Source: Lepidodermella squamata (lineage: Eukaryota > Gastrotricha). From it: a stretch of DNA of 64,000 bases. The stretch spans positions 1,984,001 through 2,048,000 of the forward strand of contig JBLDXI010000031.1 of assembly GCA_047495785.1 (NCBI GenBank). Reading direction: 5' to 3'. Both the position numbers and the translations under genes were made by a program. Shown here piece by piece: positions 48,655 to 61,900 of this stretch (position 1 is the first letter of the stretch; each line of letters begins with the position of its first letter). Under the pieces are notes generated by a model, which saw only the letters and a program-made list of their open reading frames with translations, was not told where the DNA came from and made no database searches.

Positions 48655-51600
48655 CAGGCTGAAACCGCTGTTTTCGCCACTTGCCCGTGTCGCCGCGGTT
48701 CGGCATCGTGCCCAACCAGTGCAAATCACTCATGTTCGTGTGTCATTCGTTTGTGGCAGCAACGCCATGCACGTTTGCAGGCGATTCGGGCACATCTCAG
48801 GTGACGCCTATTTCGCTGCAAGCCGCAGAAGGCTGGAATCGTAGTGTTCAGCCCTTGTACGTACCGCAGCTATGCGGAAACGGACTGAAACCAGGTAAAC
48901 CATGCACATTCGCGCTTCATTCGATAGCGGCAGCAAGCGCAAACACGTTTGCAGCCGATACGCGCATATTCCGGATGACCGATATTTCGCTGCCAGCCAT
49001 AACAGGCTGAAACCGCTGTTTTCGCCACTTGCCCGTGTCGCCGCGGTTCGGCATCGTGCCGAACCAGTGCAAATCACTCATGTTTGTGTGTCATTCGTTT
49101 GTGGCAGCAACGCCATGCACGTTTACACATCTCGTGAGAGTCCCTCAGGTGACGCCTATTTCGCTGCAAGCCGCAGAAGGCTGGAATCGTTGTGTTCAGC
49201 TCTTGTACGTACCGCAGCTATGCGGAAACGGGCTGAAACCAGGTAAACCATGCACATTCGCGCTTCTTTCGATAGCGGCAGCAAGCGCAAACACGTTTGC
49301 AGCCGATACGCGCATATTTCGGGTGACCGATATTTCGCTGCCAGCCATAACAGGCTGAAACCGCTGTTTTCGCCACTTGCCCGTGTCGCCGCGGTTCGGC
49401 ATCGTGCCCAACCAGTGCAAATCACTCATGTTCGTGTGTCATTCGTTTGTGGCAGCAACGCCATGCACGTTTGCAGGCGATTCGGGCACATCTCAGGTGA
49501 CGCCAATTTCGCTGCAAGCCGCAGAAGGCTGGAATCGTTGTGCTCAGCTCTTGTACGTACCGCAGCTATGCGGAAACGGGCTGAAACCAGGTTAACCATG
49601 CACATTCGCGCTTCATTCGATAGCGGCAGCAAGCGCAAACACGTTTGCAGCCGATACGCGCATATTTCGGATGACCGATATTTCGCTGCCAGCCATAACA
49701 GGCTGAAACCGCTGTTTTCGCCACTTGCCCGTGTCGCCGCGGTTCGGCATCGTGCCCAACCAGTGCAAATCACTCATGTTCGTGTGTCATTCGTTTGTGG
49801 CAGCAACGCCATGCACGTTTGCAGGCGATTCGGGCACATCTCAGGTGACGCCTATTTCGCTGCAAGCCGCAGAAGGCTGGAATCGTAGTGTTCAGCCCTT
49901 GTACGTACCGCAGCTATGCGGAAACGGACTGAAACCAGGTAAACCATGCACATTCGCGCTTCTTTCGATAGCGGCAGCAAGCGCAAACACGTTTGCAGCC
50001 GATACGCGCATATTTCGGGTGACCGATATTTCGCTGCCAGCCATAACAGGCTGAAACCGCTGTTTTCGCCACTTGCCCGTGTCGCCGCGGTTCGGCATCG
50101 TGCCCAACCAGTGCAAATCACTCATGTTCGTGTGTCATTCGTTTGTGGCAGCAACGCCATGCACGTTTGCAGGCGATTCGGGCACATCTCAGGTGACGCC
50201 TATTTCGCTGCAAGCCGCAGAAGGCTGGAATCGTTGTGTTCAGCTCTTGTACGTACCGCAGCTATGCGGAAACGGGCTGAAACCAGGTAAACCATGCACA
50301 TTCGCGCTTCTTTCGATAGCGGCAGCAAGCGCAAACACGTTTGCAGCCGATACGCGCATATTTCGGATGACCGATATTTCGCTGCCAGCCATAACAGGCT
50401 GAAACCGCTGTTTTCGCCACTTGCCCGTGTCGCCGCGGTTCGGCATCGTGCCCAACCAGTGCAAATCACTCATGTTCGTGTGTCATTCGTTTGTGGCAGC
50501 AACGCCATGCACGTTTGCAGGCGATTCGGGCACATCTCAGGTGACGCCTATTTCGCTGCAAGCCGCAGAAGGCTGGAATCGTAGTGTTCAGCCCTTGTAC
50601 GTACCGCAGCTATGCGGAAACGGACTGAAACCAGGTAAACCATGCACATTCGCGCTTCATTCGATAGCGGCAGCAAGCGCAAACACGTTTGCAGCCGATA
50701 CGCGCATATTCCGGATGACCGATATTTCGCTGCCAGCCATAACAGGCTGAAACCGCTGTTTTCGCCACTTGCCCGTGTCGCCGCGGTTCGGCATCGTGCC
50801 GAACCAGTGCAAATCACTCATGTTTGTGTGTCATTCGTTTGTGGCAGCAACGCCATGCACGTTTGCAGGCGATTCGGGCACATCTCAGGTGACGCCTATT
50901 TCGCTGCAAGCCGCAGAAGGCTGGAATCGTTGTGTTCAGCTCTTGTACGTACCGCAGCTATGCGGAAACGGGCTGAAACCAGGTAAACCATGCACATTCG
51001 CGCTTCTTTCGATAGCGGCAGCAAGCGCAAACACGTTTGCAGCCGATACGCGCATATTTCGGGTGACCGATATTTCGCTGCCAGCCATAACAGGCTGAAA
51101 CCGCTGTTTTCGCCACTTGCCCGTGTCGCCGCGGTTCGGCATCGTGCCCAACCAGTGCAAATCACTCATGTTCGTGTGTCATTCGTTTGTGGCAGCAACG
51201 CCATGCACGTTTGCAGGCGATTCGGGCACATCTCAGGTGACGCCAATTTCGCTGCAAGCCGCAGAAGGCTGGAATCGTTGTGCTCAGCTCTTGTACGTAC
51301 CGCAGCTATGCGGAAACGGGCTGAAACCAGGTTAACCATGCACATTCGCGCTTCATTCGATAGCGGCAGCAAGCGCAAACACGTTTGCAGCCGATACGCG
51401 CATATTTCGGATGACCGATATTTCGCTGCCAGCCATAACAGGCTGAAACCGCTGTTTTCGCCACTTGCCCGTGTCGCCGCGGTTCGGCATCGTGCCCAAC
51501 CAGTGCAAATCACTCATGTTCGTGTGTCATTCGTTTGTGGCAGCAACGCCATGCACGTTTGCAGGCGATTCGGGCACATCTCAGGTGACGCCTATTTCGC

Positions 51601-52987
51601 TGCAAGCCGCAGAAGGCTGGAATCGTAGTGTTCAGCCCTTGTACGTACCGCAGCTATGCGGAAACGGACTGAAACCAGGTAAACCATGCACATTCGCGCT
51701 TCTTTCGATAGCGGCAGCAAGCGCAAACACGTTTGCAGCCGATACGCGCATATTTCGGGTGACCGATATTTCGCTGCCAGCCATAACAGGCTGAAACCGC
51801 TGTTTTCGCCACTTGCCCGTGTCGCCGCGGTTCGGCATCGTGCCCAACCAGTGCAAATCACTCATGTTCGTGTGTCATTCGTTTGTGGCAGCAACGCCAT
51901 GCACGTTTGCAGGCGATTCGGGCACATCTCAGGTGACGCCTATTTCGCTGCAAGCCGCAGAAGGCTGGAATCGTTGTGTTCAGCTCTTGTACGTACCGCA
52001 GCTATGCGGAAACGGGCTGAAACCAGGTAAACCATGCACATTCGCGCTTCTTTCGATAGCGGCAGCAAGCGCAAACACGTTTGCAGCCGATACGCGCATA
52101 TTTCGGATGACCGATATTTCGCTGCCAGCCATAACAGGCTGAAACCGCTGTTTTCGCCACTTGCCCGTGTCGCCGCGGTTCGGCATCGTGCCCAACCAGT
52201 GCAAATCACTCATGTTCGTGTGTCATTCGTTTGTGGCAGCAACGCCATGCACGTTTGCAGGCGATTCGGGCACATCTCAGGTGACGCCTATTTCGCTGCA
52301 AGCCGCAGAAGGCTGGAATCGTAGTGTTCAGCCCTTGTACGTACCGCAGCTATGCGGAAACGGACTGAAACCAGGTAAACCATGCACATTCGCGCTTCAT
52401 TCGATAGCGGCAGCAAGCGCAAACACGTTTGCAGCCGATACGCGCATATTCCGGATGACCGATATTTCGCTGCCAGCCATAACAGGCTGAAACCGCTGTT
52501 TTCGCCACTTGCCCGTGTCGCCGCGGTTCGGCATCGTGCCGAACCAGTGCAAATCACTCATGTTTGTGTGTCATTCGTTTGTGGCAGCAACGCCATGCAC
52601 GTTTGCAGGCGATTCGGGCACATCTCAGGTGACGCCTATTTCGCTGCAAGCCGCAGAAGGCTGGAATCGTTGTGTTCAGCTCTTGTACGTACCGCAGCTA
52701 TGCGGAAACGGGCTGAAACCAGGTAAACCATGCACATTCGCGCTTCTTTCGATAGCGGCAGCAAGCGCAAACACGTTTGCAGCCGATACGCGCATATTTC
52801 GGGTGACCGATATTTCGCTGCCAGCCATAACAGGCTGAAACCGCTGTTTTCGCCACTTGCCCGTGTCGCCGCGGTTCGGCATCGTGCCCAACCAGTGCAA
52901 ATCACTCATGTTCGTGTGTCATTCGTTTGTGGCAGCAACGCCATGCACGTTTGCAGGCGATTCGGGCACATCTCAGGTGACGCCTAT
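48655..52987. repeat. 1740-bp (5-monomer) higher-order repeat, about 2.5 copies
   Basis: Sequence repeats at exactly 1740 bp: reading block by block, 48655-50394 and 50395-52134 agree apart from the 19-bp patch at 49125-49143. The third copy matches until about 52984, where CGCCAATTTC becomes CGCCTATTTC. Markers: CATGTTTGTG at 49081, 50821, 52561; GAATCGTAGTG ending near 48844, 50584, 52324 and near 49889, 51629. A 7-monomer relative starts at 46467. Confidence 0.85.
49125..49143. other. 19-bp replacement patch within one monomer
   Basis: Intact monomers read GCAGGCGATTCGGGCACAT here; this one reads ACACATCTCGTGAGAGTCC, then normal sequence resumes at CTCAGGTGACG. The length is unchanged. 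The neighbouring 1740-bp copies have the normal sequence. Confidence 0.85.
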
Positions 52988-55900
52988 TTCGCTGCAAGCC
53001 GCAGAAGGCTGGAATCGTTGTGCTCAGCTCTTGTACGTACCGCAGCTATGCGGAAACGGGCTGAAACCAGGTTAACCATGCACATTCGCGCTTCATTCGA
53101 TAGCGGCAGCAAGCGCAAACACGTTTGCAGCCGATACGCGCATATTTCGGATGACCGATATTTCGCTGCCAGCCATAACAGGCTGAAACCGCTGGTTTCG
53201 CCACTTGCCCGTGTCGCCGCGGTTCGGCATCGTGCCCAACCAGTGCAAATCACTCATGTTCGTGTGTCATTCGTTTGTGGCAGCAACGCCATGCACGTTT
53301 GCAGGCGATTCGGGCACATCTCAGGTGACGCCTATTTCGCTGCAAGCCGCAGAAGGCTGGAATCGTTGTGTTCAGCTCTTGTACGTACCGCAGCTATGCG
53401 GAAACGGGCTGAAACCAGGTAAACCATGCACATTCGCGCTTCTTTCGATAGCGGCAGCAAGCGCAAACACGTTTGCAGCCGATACGCGCATATTTCGGGT
53501 GACCGATATTTCGCTGCCAGCCATAACAGGCTGAAACCGCTGTTTTCGCCACTTGCCCGTGTCGCCGCGGTTCGGCATCGTGCCCAACCAGTGCTAATCA
53601 CTCATGTTCGTGTGTCATTCGTTTGTGGCAGCAACGCCATGCACGTTTGCAGGCGATTCGGGCACATCTCAGGTGACGCCTATTTCGCTGCAAGCCGCAG
53701 AAGGCTGGAATCGTTGTGTTCAGCTCTTGTACGTACCGCAGCTATGCGGAAACGGGCTGAAACCAGGTAAACCATGCACATTCGCGCTTCTTTCGATAGC
53801 GGCAGCAAGCGCAAACACGTTTGCAGCCGATACGCGCATATTTCGGGTGACCGATATTTCGCTGCCAGCCATAACAGGCTGAAACCGCTGTTTTCGCCAC
53901 TTGCCCGTGTCGCCGCGGTTCGGCATCGTGCCCAACCAGTGCTAATCACTCATGTTCGTGTGTCATTCGTTTGTGGCAGCAACGCCATGCACGTTTGCAG
54001 GCGATTCGGGCACATCTCAGGTGACGCCTATTTCGCTGCAAGCCGCAGAAGGCTGGAATCGTTGTGTTCAGCTCTTGTACGTACCGCAGCTATGCGGAAA
54101 CGGGCTGAAACCAGGTAAACCATGCACATTCGCGCTTCTTTCGATAGCGGCAGCAAGCGCAAACACGTTTGCAGCCGATACGCGCATATTTCGGGTGACC
54201 GATATTTCGCTGCCAGCCATAACAGGCTGAAACCGCTGTTTTCGCCACTTGCCCGTGTCGCCGCGGTTCGGCATCGTGCCCAACCAGTGCAAATCACTCA
54301 TGTTCGTGTGTCATTCGTTTGTGGCAGCAACGCCATGCACGTTTGCAGGCGATTCGGGCACATCTCAGGTGACGCCTATTTCGCTGCAAGCCGCAGAAGG
54401 CTGGAATCGTTGTGTTCAGCTCTTGTACGTACCGCAGCTATGCGGAAACGGGCTGAAACCAGGTAAACCATGCACATTCGCGCTTCTTTCGATAGCGGCA
54501 GCAAGCGCAAACACGTTTGCAGCCGATACGCGCATATTTCGGGTGACCGATATTTCGCTGCCAGCCATAACAGGCTGAAACCGCTGTTTTCGCCACTTGC
54601 CCGTGTCGCCGCGGTTCGGCATCGTGCCCAACCAGTGCTAATCACTCATGTTCGTGTGTCATTCGTTTGTGGCAGCAACGCCATGCACGTTTGCAGGCGA
54701 TTCGGGCACATCTCAGGTGACGCCTATTTCGCTGCAAGCCGCAGAAGGCTGGAATCGTTGTGTTCAGCCCTTGTACGTACCGCAGCTATGCGGAAACGGA
54801 CTGAAACCAGGTAAACCATGCACATTCGCGCTTCATTCGATAGCGGCAGCAAGCGCAAACACGTTTGCAGCCGATACGCGCATATTCCGGATGACCGATA
54901 TTTCGCTGCCAGCCATAACAGGCTGAAACCGCTGTTTTCGCCACTTGCCTGTGTCGCCGCGGTTCGGCATCGTGCCCAACCAGTGCAAATCACTCATGTT
55001 CGTGTGTCATTCGTTTGTGGCAGCAACGCCATGCACGTTTGCAGGCGATTCGGGCACATCTCAGGTGACGCCTATTTCGCTGCAAGCCGCAGAAGGCTGG
55101 AATCGTTGTGTTCAGCTCTTGTACGTACCGCAGCTATGCGGAAACGGGCTGAAACCAGGTAAACCATGCACATTCGCGCTTCTTTCGATAGCGGCAGCAA
55201 GCGCAAACACGTTTGCAGCCGATACGCGCATATTTCGGGTGACCGATATTTCGCTGCCAGCCATAACAGGCTGAAACCGCTGTTTTCGCCACTTGCCCGT
55301 GTCGCCGCGGTTCGGCATCGTGCCCAACCAGTGCTAATCACTCATGTTCGTGTGTCATTCGTTTGTGGCAGCAACGCCATGCACGTTTGCAGGCGATTCG
55401 GGCACATCTCAGGTGACGCCTATTTCGCTGCAAGCCGCAGAAGGCTGGAATCGTTGTGTTCAGCTCTTGTACGTACCGCAGCTATGCGGAAACGGGCTGA
55501 AACCAGGTAAACCATGCACATTCGCGCTTCATTCGATAGCGGCAGCAAGCGCAAACACGTTTGCAGCCGATACGCGCATATTCCGGATGACCGATATTTC
55601 GCTGCCAGCCATAACAGGCTGAAACCGCTGTTTTCGCCACTTGCCCGTGTCGCCGCGGTTCGGCATCGTGCCCAACCAGTGCTAATCACTCATGTTCGTG
55701 TGTCATTCGTTTGTGGCAGCAACGCCATGCACGTTTGCAGGCGATTCGGGCACATCTCAGGTGACGCCTATTTCGCTGCAAGCCGCAGAAGGCTGGAATC
55801 GTTGTGTTCAGCTCTTGTACGTACCGCAGCTATGCGGAAACGGGCTGAAACCAGGTTAACCATGCACATTCGCGCTTCATTCGATAGCGGCAGCAAGCGC

Positions 55901-58900
55901 AAACACGTTTGCAGCCGATACGCGCATATTTCGGATGACCGATATTTCGCTGCCAGCCATAACAGGCTGAAACCGCTGTTTTCGCCACTTGCCCGTGTCG
56001 CCGCGGTTCGGCATCGTGCCCAACCAGTGCTAATCACTCATGTTCGTGTGTCATTCGTTTGTGGCAGCAACGCCATGCACGTTTGCAGGCGATTCGGGCA
56101 CATCTCAGGTGACGCCTATTTCGCTGCAAGCCGCAGAAGGCTGGAATCGTTGTGTTCAGCCCTTGTACGTACCGCAGCTATGCGGAAACGGACTGAAACC
56201 AGGTAAACCATGCACATTCGCGCTTCATTCGATAGCGGCAGCAAGCGCAAACACGTTTGCAGCCGATACGCGCATATTCCGGATGACCGATATTTCGCTG
56301 CCAGCCATAACAGGCTGAAACCGCTGTTTTCGCCACTTGCCCGTGTCGCCGCGGTTCGGCATCGTGCCCAACCAGTGCAAATCACTCATGTTCGTGTGTC
56401 ATTCGTTTGTGGCAGCAACGCCATGCACGTTTGCAGGCGATTCGGGCACATCTCAGGTGACGCCTATTTCGCTGCAAGCCGCAGAAGGCTGGAATCGTTG
56501 TGTTCAGCTCTTGTACGTACCGCAGCTATGCGGAAACGGGCTGAAACCAGGTAAACCATGCACATTCGCGCTTCTTTCGATAGCGGCAGCAAGCGCAAAC
56601 ACGTTTGCAGCCGATACGCGCATATTTCGGGTGAACGATATTTCGCTGCCAGCCATAACAGGCTGAAACCGCTGTTTTCGCCACTTGCCCGTGTCGCCGC
56701 GGTTCGGCATCGTGCCCAACCAGTGCAAATCACTCATGTTCGTGTGTCATTCGTTTGTGGCAGCAACGCCATGCACGTTTGCAGGCGATTCGGGCACATC
56801 TCAGGTGACGCCAATTTCGCTGCAAGCCGCAGAAGGCTGGAATCGTTGTGCTCAGCTCTTGTACGTACCGCAGCTATGCGGAAACGGGCTGAAACCAGGT
56901 AAACCATGCACATTCGCGCTTCTTTCGATAGCGGCAGCAAGCGCAAACACGTTTGCAGCCGATACGCGCATATTTCGGGTGACCGATATTTCGCTGCCAG
57001 CCATAACAGGCTGAAACCGCTGTTTTCGCCACTTGCCCGTGTCGCCGCGGTTCGGCATCGTGCCCAACCAGTGCAAATCACTCATGTTCGTGTGTCATTC
57101 GTTTGTGGCAGCAACGCCATGCACGTTTGCAGGCGATTCGGGCACATCTCAGGTGACGCCAATTTCGCTGCAAGCCGCAGAAGGCTGGAATCGTTGTGCT
57201 CAGCTCTTGTACGTACCGCAGCTATGCGGAAACGGGCTGAAACCAGGTTAACCATGCACATTCGCGCTTCATTCGATAGCGGCAGCAAGCGCAAACACGT
57301 TTGCAGCCGATACGCGCATATTTCGGATGACCGATATTTCGCTGCCAGCCATAACAGGCTGAAACCGCTGTTTTCGCCACTTGCCCGTGTCGCCGCGGTT
57401 CGGCATCGTGCCGAACCAGTGCAAATCACTCATGTTCGTGTGTCATTCGTTTGTGGCAGCAACGCCATGCACGTTTGCAGGCGATTCGGGCACATCTCAG
57501 GTGACGCCTATTTCGCTGCAAGCCGCAGAAGGCTGGAATCGTTGTGTTCAGCTCTTGTACGTACCGCAGCTATGCGGAAACGGGCTGAAACCAGGTAAAC
57601 CATGCACATTCGCGCTTCTTTCGATAGCGGCAGCAAGCGCAAACACGTTTGCAGCCGATACGCGCATATTTCGGGTGACCGATATTTCGCTGCCAGCCAT
57701 AACAGGCTGAAACCGCTGTTTTCGCCACTTGCCCGTGTCGCCGCGGTTCGGCATCGTGCCCAACCAGTGCTAATCACTCATGTTCGTGTGTCATTCGTTT
57801 GTGGCAGCAACGCCATGCACGTTTGCAGGCGATTCGGGCACATCTCAGGTGACGCCTATTTCGCTGCAAGCCGCAGAAGGCTGGAATCGTTGTGTTCAGC
57901 TCTTGTACGTACCGCAGCTATGCGGAAACGGGCTGAAACCAGGTAAACCATGCACATTCGCGCTTCTTTCGATAGCGGCAGCAAGCGCAAACACGTTTGC
58001 AGCCGATACGCGCATATTTCGGGTGACCGATATTTCGCTGCCAGCCATAACAGGCTGAAACCGCTGTTTTCGCCACTTGCCCGTGTCGCCGCGGTTCGGC
58101 ATCGTGCCCAACCAGTGCTAATCACTCATGTTCGTGTGTCATTCGTTTGTGGCAGCAACGCCATGCACGTTTGCAGGCGATTCGGGCACATCTCAGGTGA
58201 CGCCTATTTCGCTGCAAGCCGCAGAAGGCTGGAATCGTTGTGTTCAGCCCTTGTACGTACCGCAGCTATGCGGAAACGGACTGAAACCAGGTAAACCATG
58301 CACATTCGCGCTTCATTCGATAGCGGCAGCAAGCGCAAACACGTTTGCAGCCGATACGCGCATATTCCGGATGACCGATATTTCGCTGCCAGCCATAACA
58401 GGCTGAAACCGCTGTTTTCGCCACTTGCCCGTGTCGCCGCGGTTCGGCATCGTGCCCAACCAGTGCAAATCACTCATGTTCGTGTGTCATTCGTTTGTGG
58501 CAGCAACGCCATGCACGTTTGCAGGCGATTCGGGCACATCTCAGGTGACGCCTATTTCGCTGCAAGCCGCAGAAGGCTGGAATCGTTGTGTTCAGCTCTT
58601 GTACGTACCGCAGCTATGCGGAAACGGGCTGAAACCAGGTAAACCATGCACATTCGCGCTTCATTCGATAGCGGCAGCAAGCGCAAACACGTTTGCAGCC
58701 GATACGCGCATATTCCGGATGACCGATATTTCGCTGCCAGCCATAACAGGCTGAAACCGCTGTTTTCGCCACTTGCCCGTGTCGCCGCGGTTCGGCATCG
58801 TGCCCAACCAGTGCAAATCACTCATGTTCGTGTGTCATTCGTTTGTGGCAGCAACGCCATGCACGTTTGCAGGCGATTCGGGCACATCTCAGGTGACGCC

Positions 58901-61900
58901 TATTTCGCTGCAAGCCGCAGAAGGCTGGAATCGTTGTGTTCAGCTCTTGTACGTACCGCAGCTATGCGGAAACGGGCTGAAACCAGGTAAACCATGCACA
59001 TTCGCGCTTCTTTCGATAGCGGCAGCAAGCGCAAACACGTTTGCAGCCGATACGCGCATATTTCGGGTGACCGATATTTCGCTGCCAGCCATAACAGGCT
59101 GAAACCGCTGTTTTCGCCACTTGCCCGTGTCGCCGCGGTTCGGCATCGTGCCCAACCAGTGCAAATCACTCATGTTCGTGTGTCATTCGTTTGTGGCAGC
59201 AACGCCATGCACGTTTGCAGGCGATTCGGGCACATCTCAGGTGACGCCAATTTCGCTGCAAGCCGCAGAAGGCTGGAATCGTTGTGCTCAGCTCTTGTAC
59301 GTACCGCAGCTATGCGGAAACGGGCTGAAACCAGGTTAACCATGCACATTCGCGCTTCATTCGATAGCGGCAGCAAGCGCAAACACGTTTGCAGCCGATA
59401 CGCGCATATTTCGGATGACCGATATTTCGCTGCCAGCCATAACAGGCTGAAACCGCTGTTTTCGCCACTTGCCCGTGTCGCCGCGGTTCGGCATCGTGCC
59501 CAACCAGTGCTAATCACTCATGTTCGTGTGTCATTCGTTTGTGGCAGCAACGCCATGCACGTTTGCAGGCGATTCGGGCACATCTCAGGTGACGCCTATT
59601 TCGCTGCAAGCCGCAGAAGGCTGGAATCGTTGTGTTCAGCTCTTGTACGTACCGCAGCTATGCGGAAACGGGCTGAAACCAGGTTAACCATGCACATTCG
59701 CGCTTCATTCGATAGCGGCAGCAAGCGCAAACACGTTTGCAGCCGATACGCGCATATTTCGGATGACCGATATTTCGCTGCCAGCCATAACAGGCTGAAA
59801 CCGCTGTTTTCGCCACTTGCCCGTGTCGCCGCGGTTCGGCATCGTGCCCAACCAGTGCAAATCACTCATGTTCGTGTGTCATTCGTTTGTGGCAGCAACG
59901 CCATGCACGTTTGCAGGCGATTCGGGCACATCTCAGGTGACGCCTATTTCGCTGCAAGCCGCAGAAGGCTGGAATCGTTGTGTTCAGCCCTTGTACGTAC
60001 CGCAGCTATGCGGAAACGGACTGAAACCAGGTAAACCATGCACATTCGCGCTTCATTCGATAGCGGCAGCAAGCGCAAACACGTTTGCAGCCGATACGCG
60101 CATATTCCGGATGACCGATATTTCGCTGCCAGCCATAACAGGCTGAAACCGCTGTTTTCGCCACTTGCCCGTGTCGCCGCGGTTCGGCATCGTGCCCAAC
60201 CAGTGCAAATCACTCATGTTCGTGTGTCATTCGTTTGTGGCAGCAACGCCATGCACGTTTGCAGGCGATTCGGGCACATCTCAGGTGACGCCTATTTCGC
60301 TGCAAGCCGCAGAAGGCTGGAATCGTTGTGTTCAGCTCTTGTACGTACCGCAGCTATGCGGAAACGGGCTGAAACCAGGTAAACCATGCACATTCGCGCT
60401 TCTTTCGATAGCGGCAGCAAGCGCAAACACGTTTGCAGCCGATACGCGCATATTTCGGGTGACCGATATTTCGCTGCCAGCCATAACAGGCTGAAACCGC
60501 TGTTTTCGCCACTTGCCCGTGTCGCCGCGGTTCGGCATCGTGCCCAACCAGTGCTAATCACTCATGTTCGTGTGTCATTCGTTTGTGGCAGCAACGCCAT
60601 GCACGTTTGCAGGCGATTCGGGCACATCTCAGGTGACGCCTATTTCGCTGCAAGCCGCAGAAGGCTGGAATCGTTGTGTTCAGCCCTTGTACGTACCGCA
60701 GCTATGCGGAAACGGACTGAAACCAGGTAAACCATGCACATTCGCGCTTCATTCGATAGCGGCAGCAAGCGCAAACACGTTTGCAGCCGATACGCGCATA
60801 TTCCGGATGACCGATATTTCGCTGCCAGCCATAACAGGCTGAAACCGCTGTTTTCGCCACTTGCCCGTGTCGCCGCGGTTCGGCATCGTGCCCAACCAGT
60901 GCTAATCACTCATGTTCGTGTGTCATTCGTTTGTGGCAGCAACGCCATGCACGTTTGCAGGCGATTCGGGCACATCTCAGGTGACGCCTATTTCGCTGCA
61001 AGCCGCAGAAGGCTGGAATCGTTGTGTTCAGCTCTTGTACGTACCGCAGCTATGCGGAAACGGGCTGAAACCAGGTTAACCATGCACATTCGCGCTTCAT
61101 TCGATAGCGGCAGCAAGCGCAAACACGTTTGCAGCCGATACGCGCATATTTCGGATGACCGATATTTCGCTGCCAGCCATAACAGGCTGAAACCGCTGTT
61201 TTCGCCACTTGCCCGTGTCGCCGCGGTTCGGCATCGTGCCCAACCAGTGCTAATCACTCATGTTCGTGTGTCATTCGTTTGTGGCAGCAACGCCATGCAC
61301 GTTTGCAGGCGATTCGGGCACATCTCAGGTGACGCCAATTTCGCTGCAAGCCGCAGAAGGCTGGAATCGTTGTGCTCAGCTCTTGTACGTACCGCAGCTA
61401 TGCGGAAACGGGCTGAAACCAGGTTAACCATGCACATTCGCGCTTCATTCGATAGCGGCAGCAAGCGCAAACACGTTTGCAGCCGATACGCGCATATTTC
61501 GGATGACCGATATTTCGCTGCCAGCCATAACAGGCTGAAACCGCTGTTTTCGCCACTTGCCCGTGTCGCCGCGGTTCGGCATCGTGCCCAACCAGTGCTA
61601 ATCACTCATGTTCGTGTGTCATTCGTTTGTGGCAGCAACGCCATGCACGTTTGCAGGCGATTCGGGCACATCTCAGGTGACGCCTATTTCGCTGCAAGCC
61701 GCAGAAGGCTGGAATCGTTGTGTTCAGCTCTTGTACGTACCGCAGCTATGCGGAAACGGGCTGAAACCAGGTTAACCATGCACATTCGCGCTTCATTCGA
61801 TAGCGGCAGCAAGCGCAAACACGTTTGCAGCCGATACGCGCATATTTCGGATGACCGATATTTCGCTGCCAGCCATAACAGGCTGAAACCGCTGTTTTCG

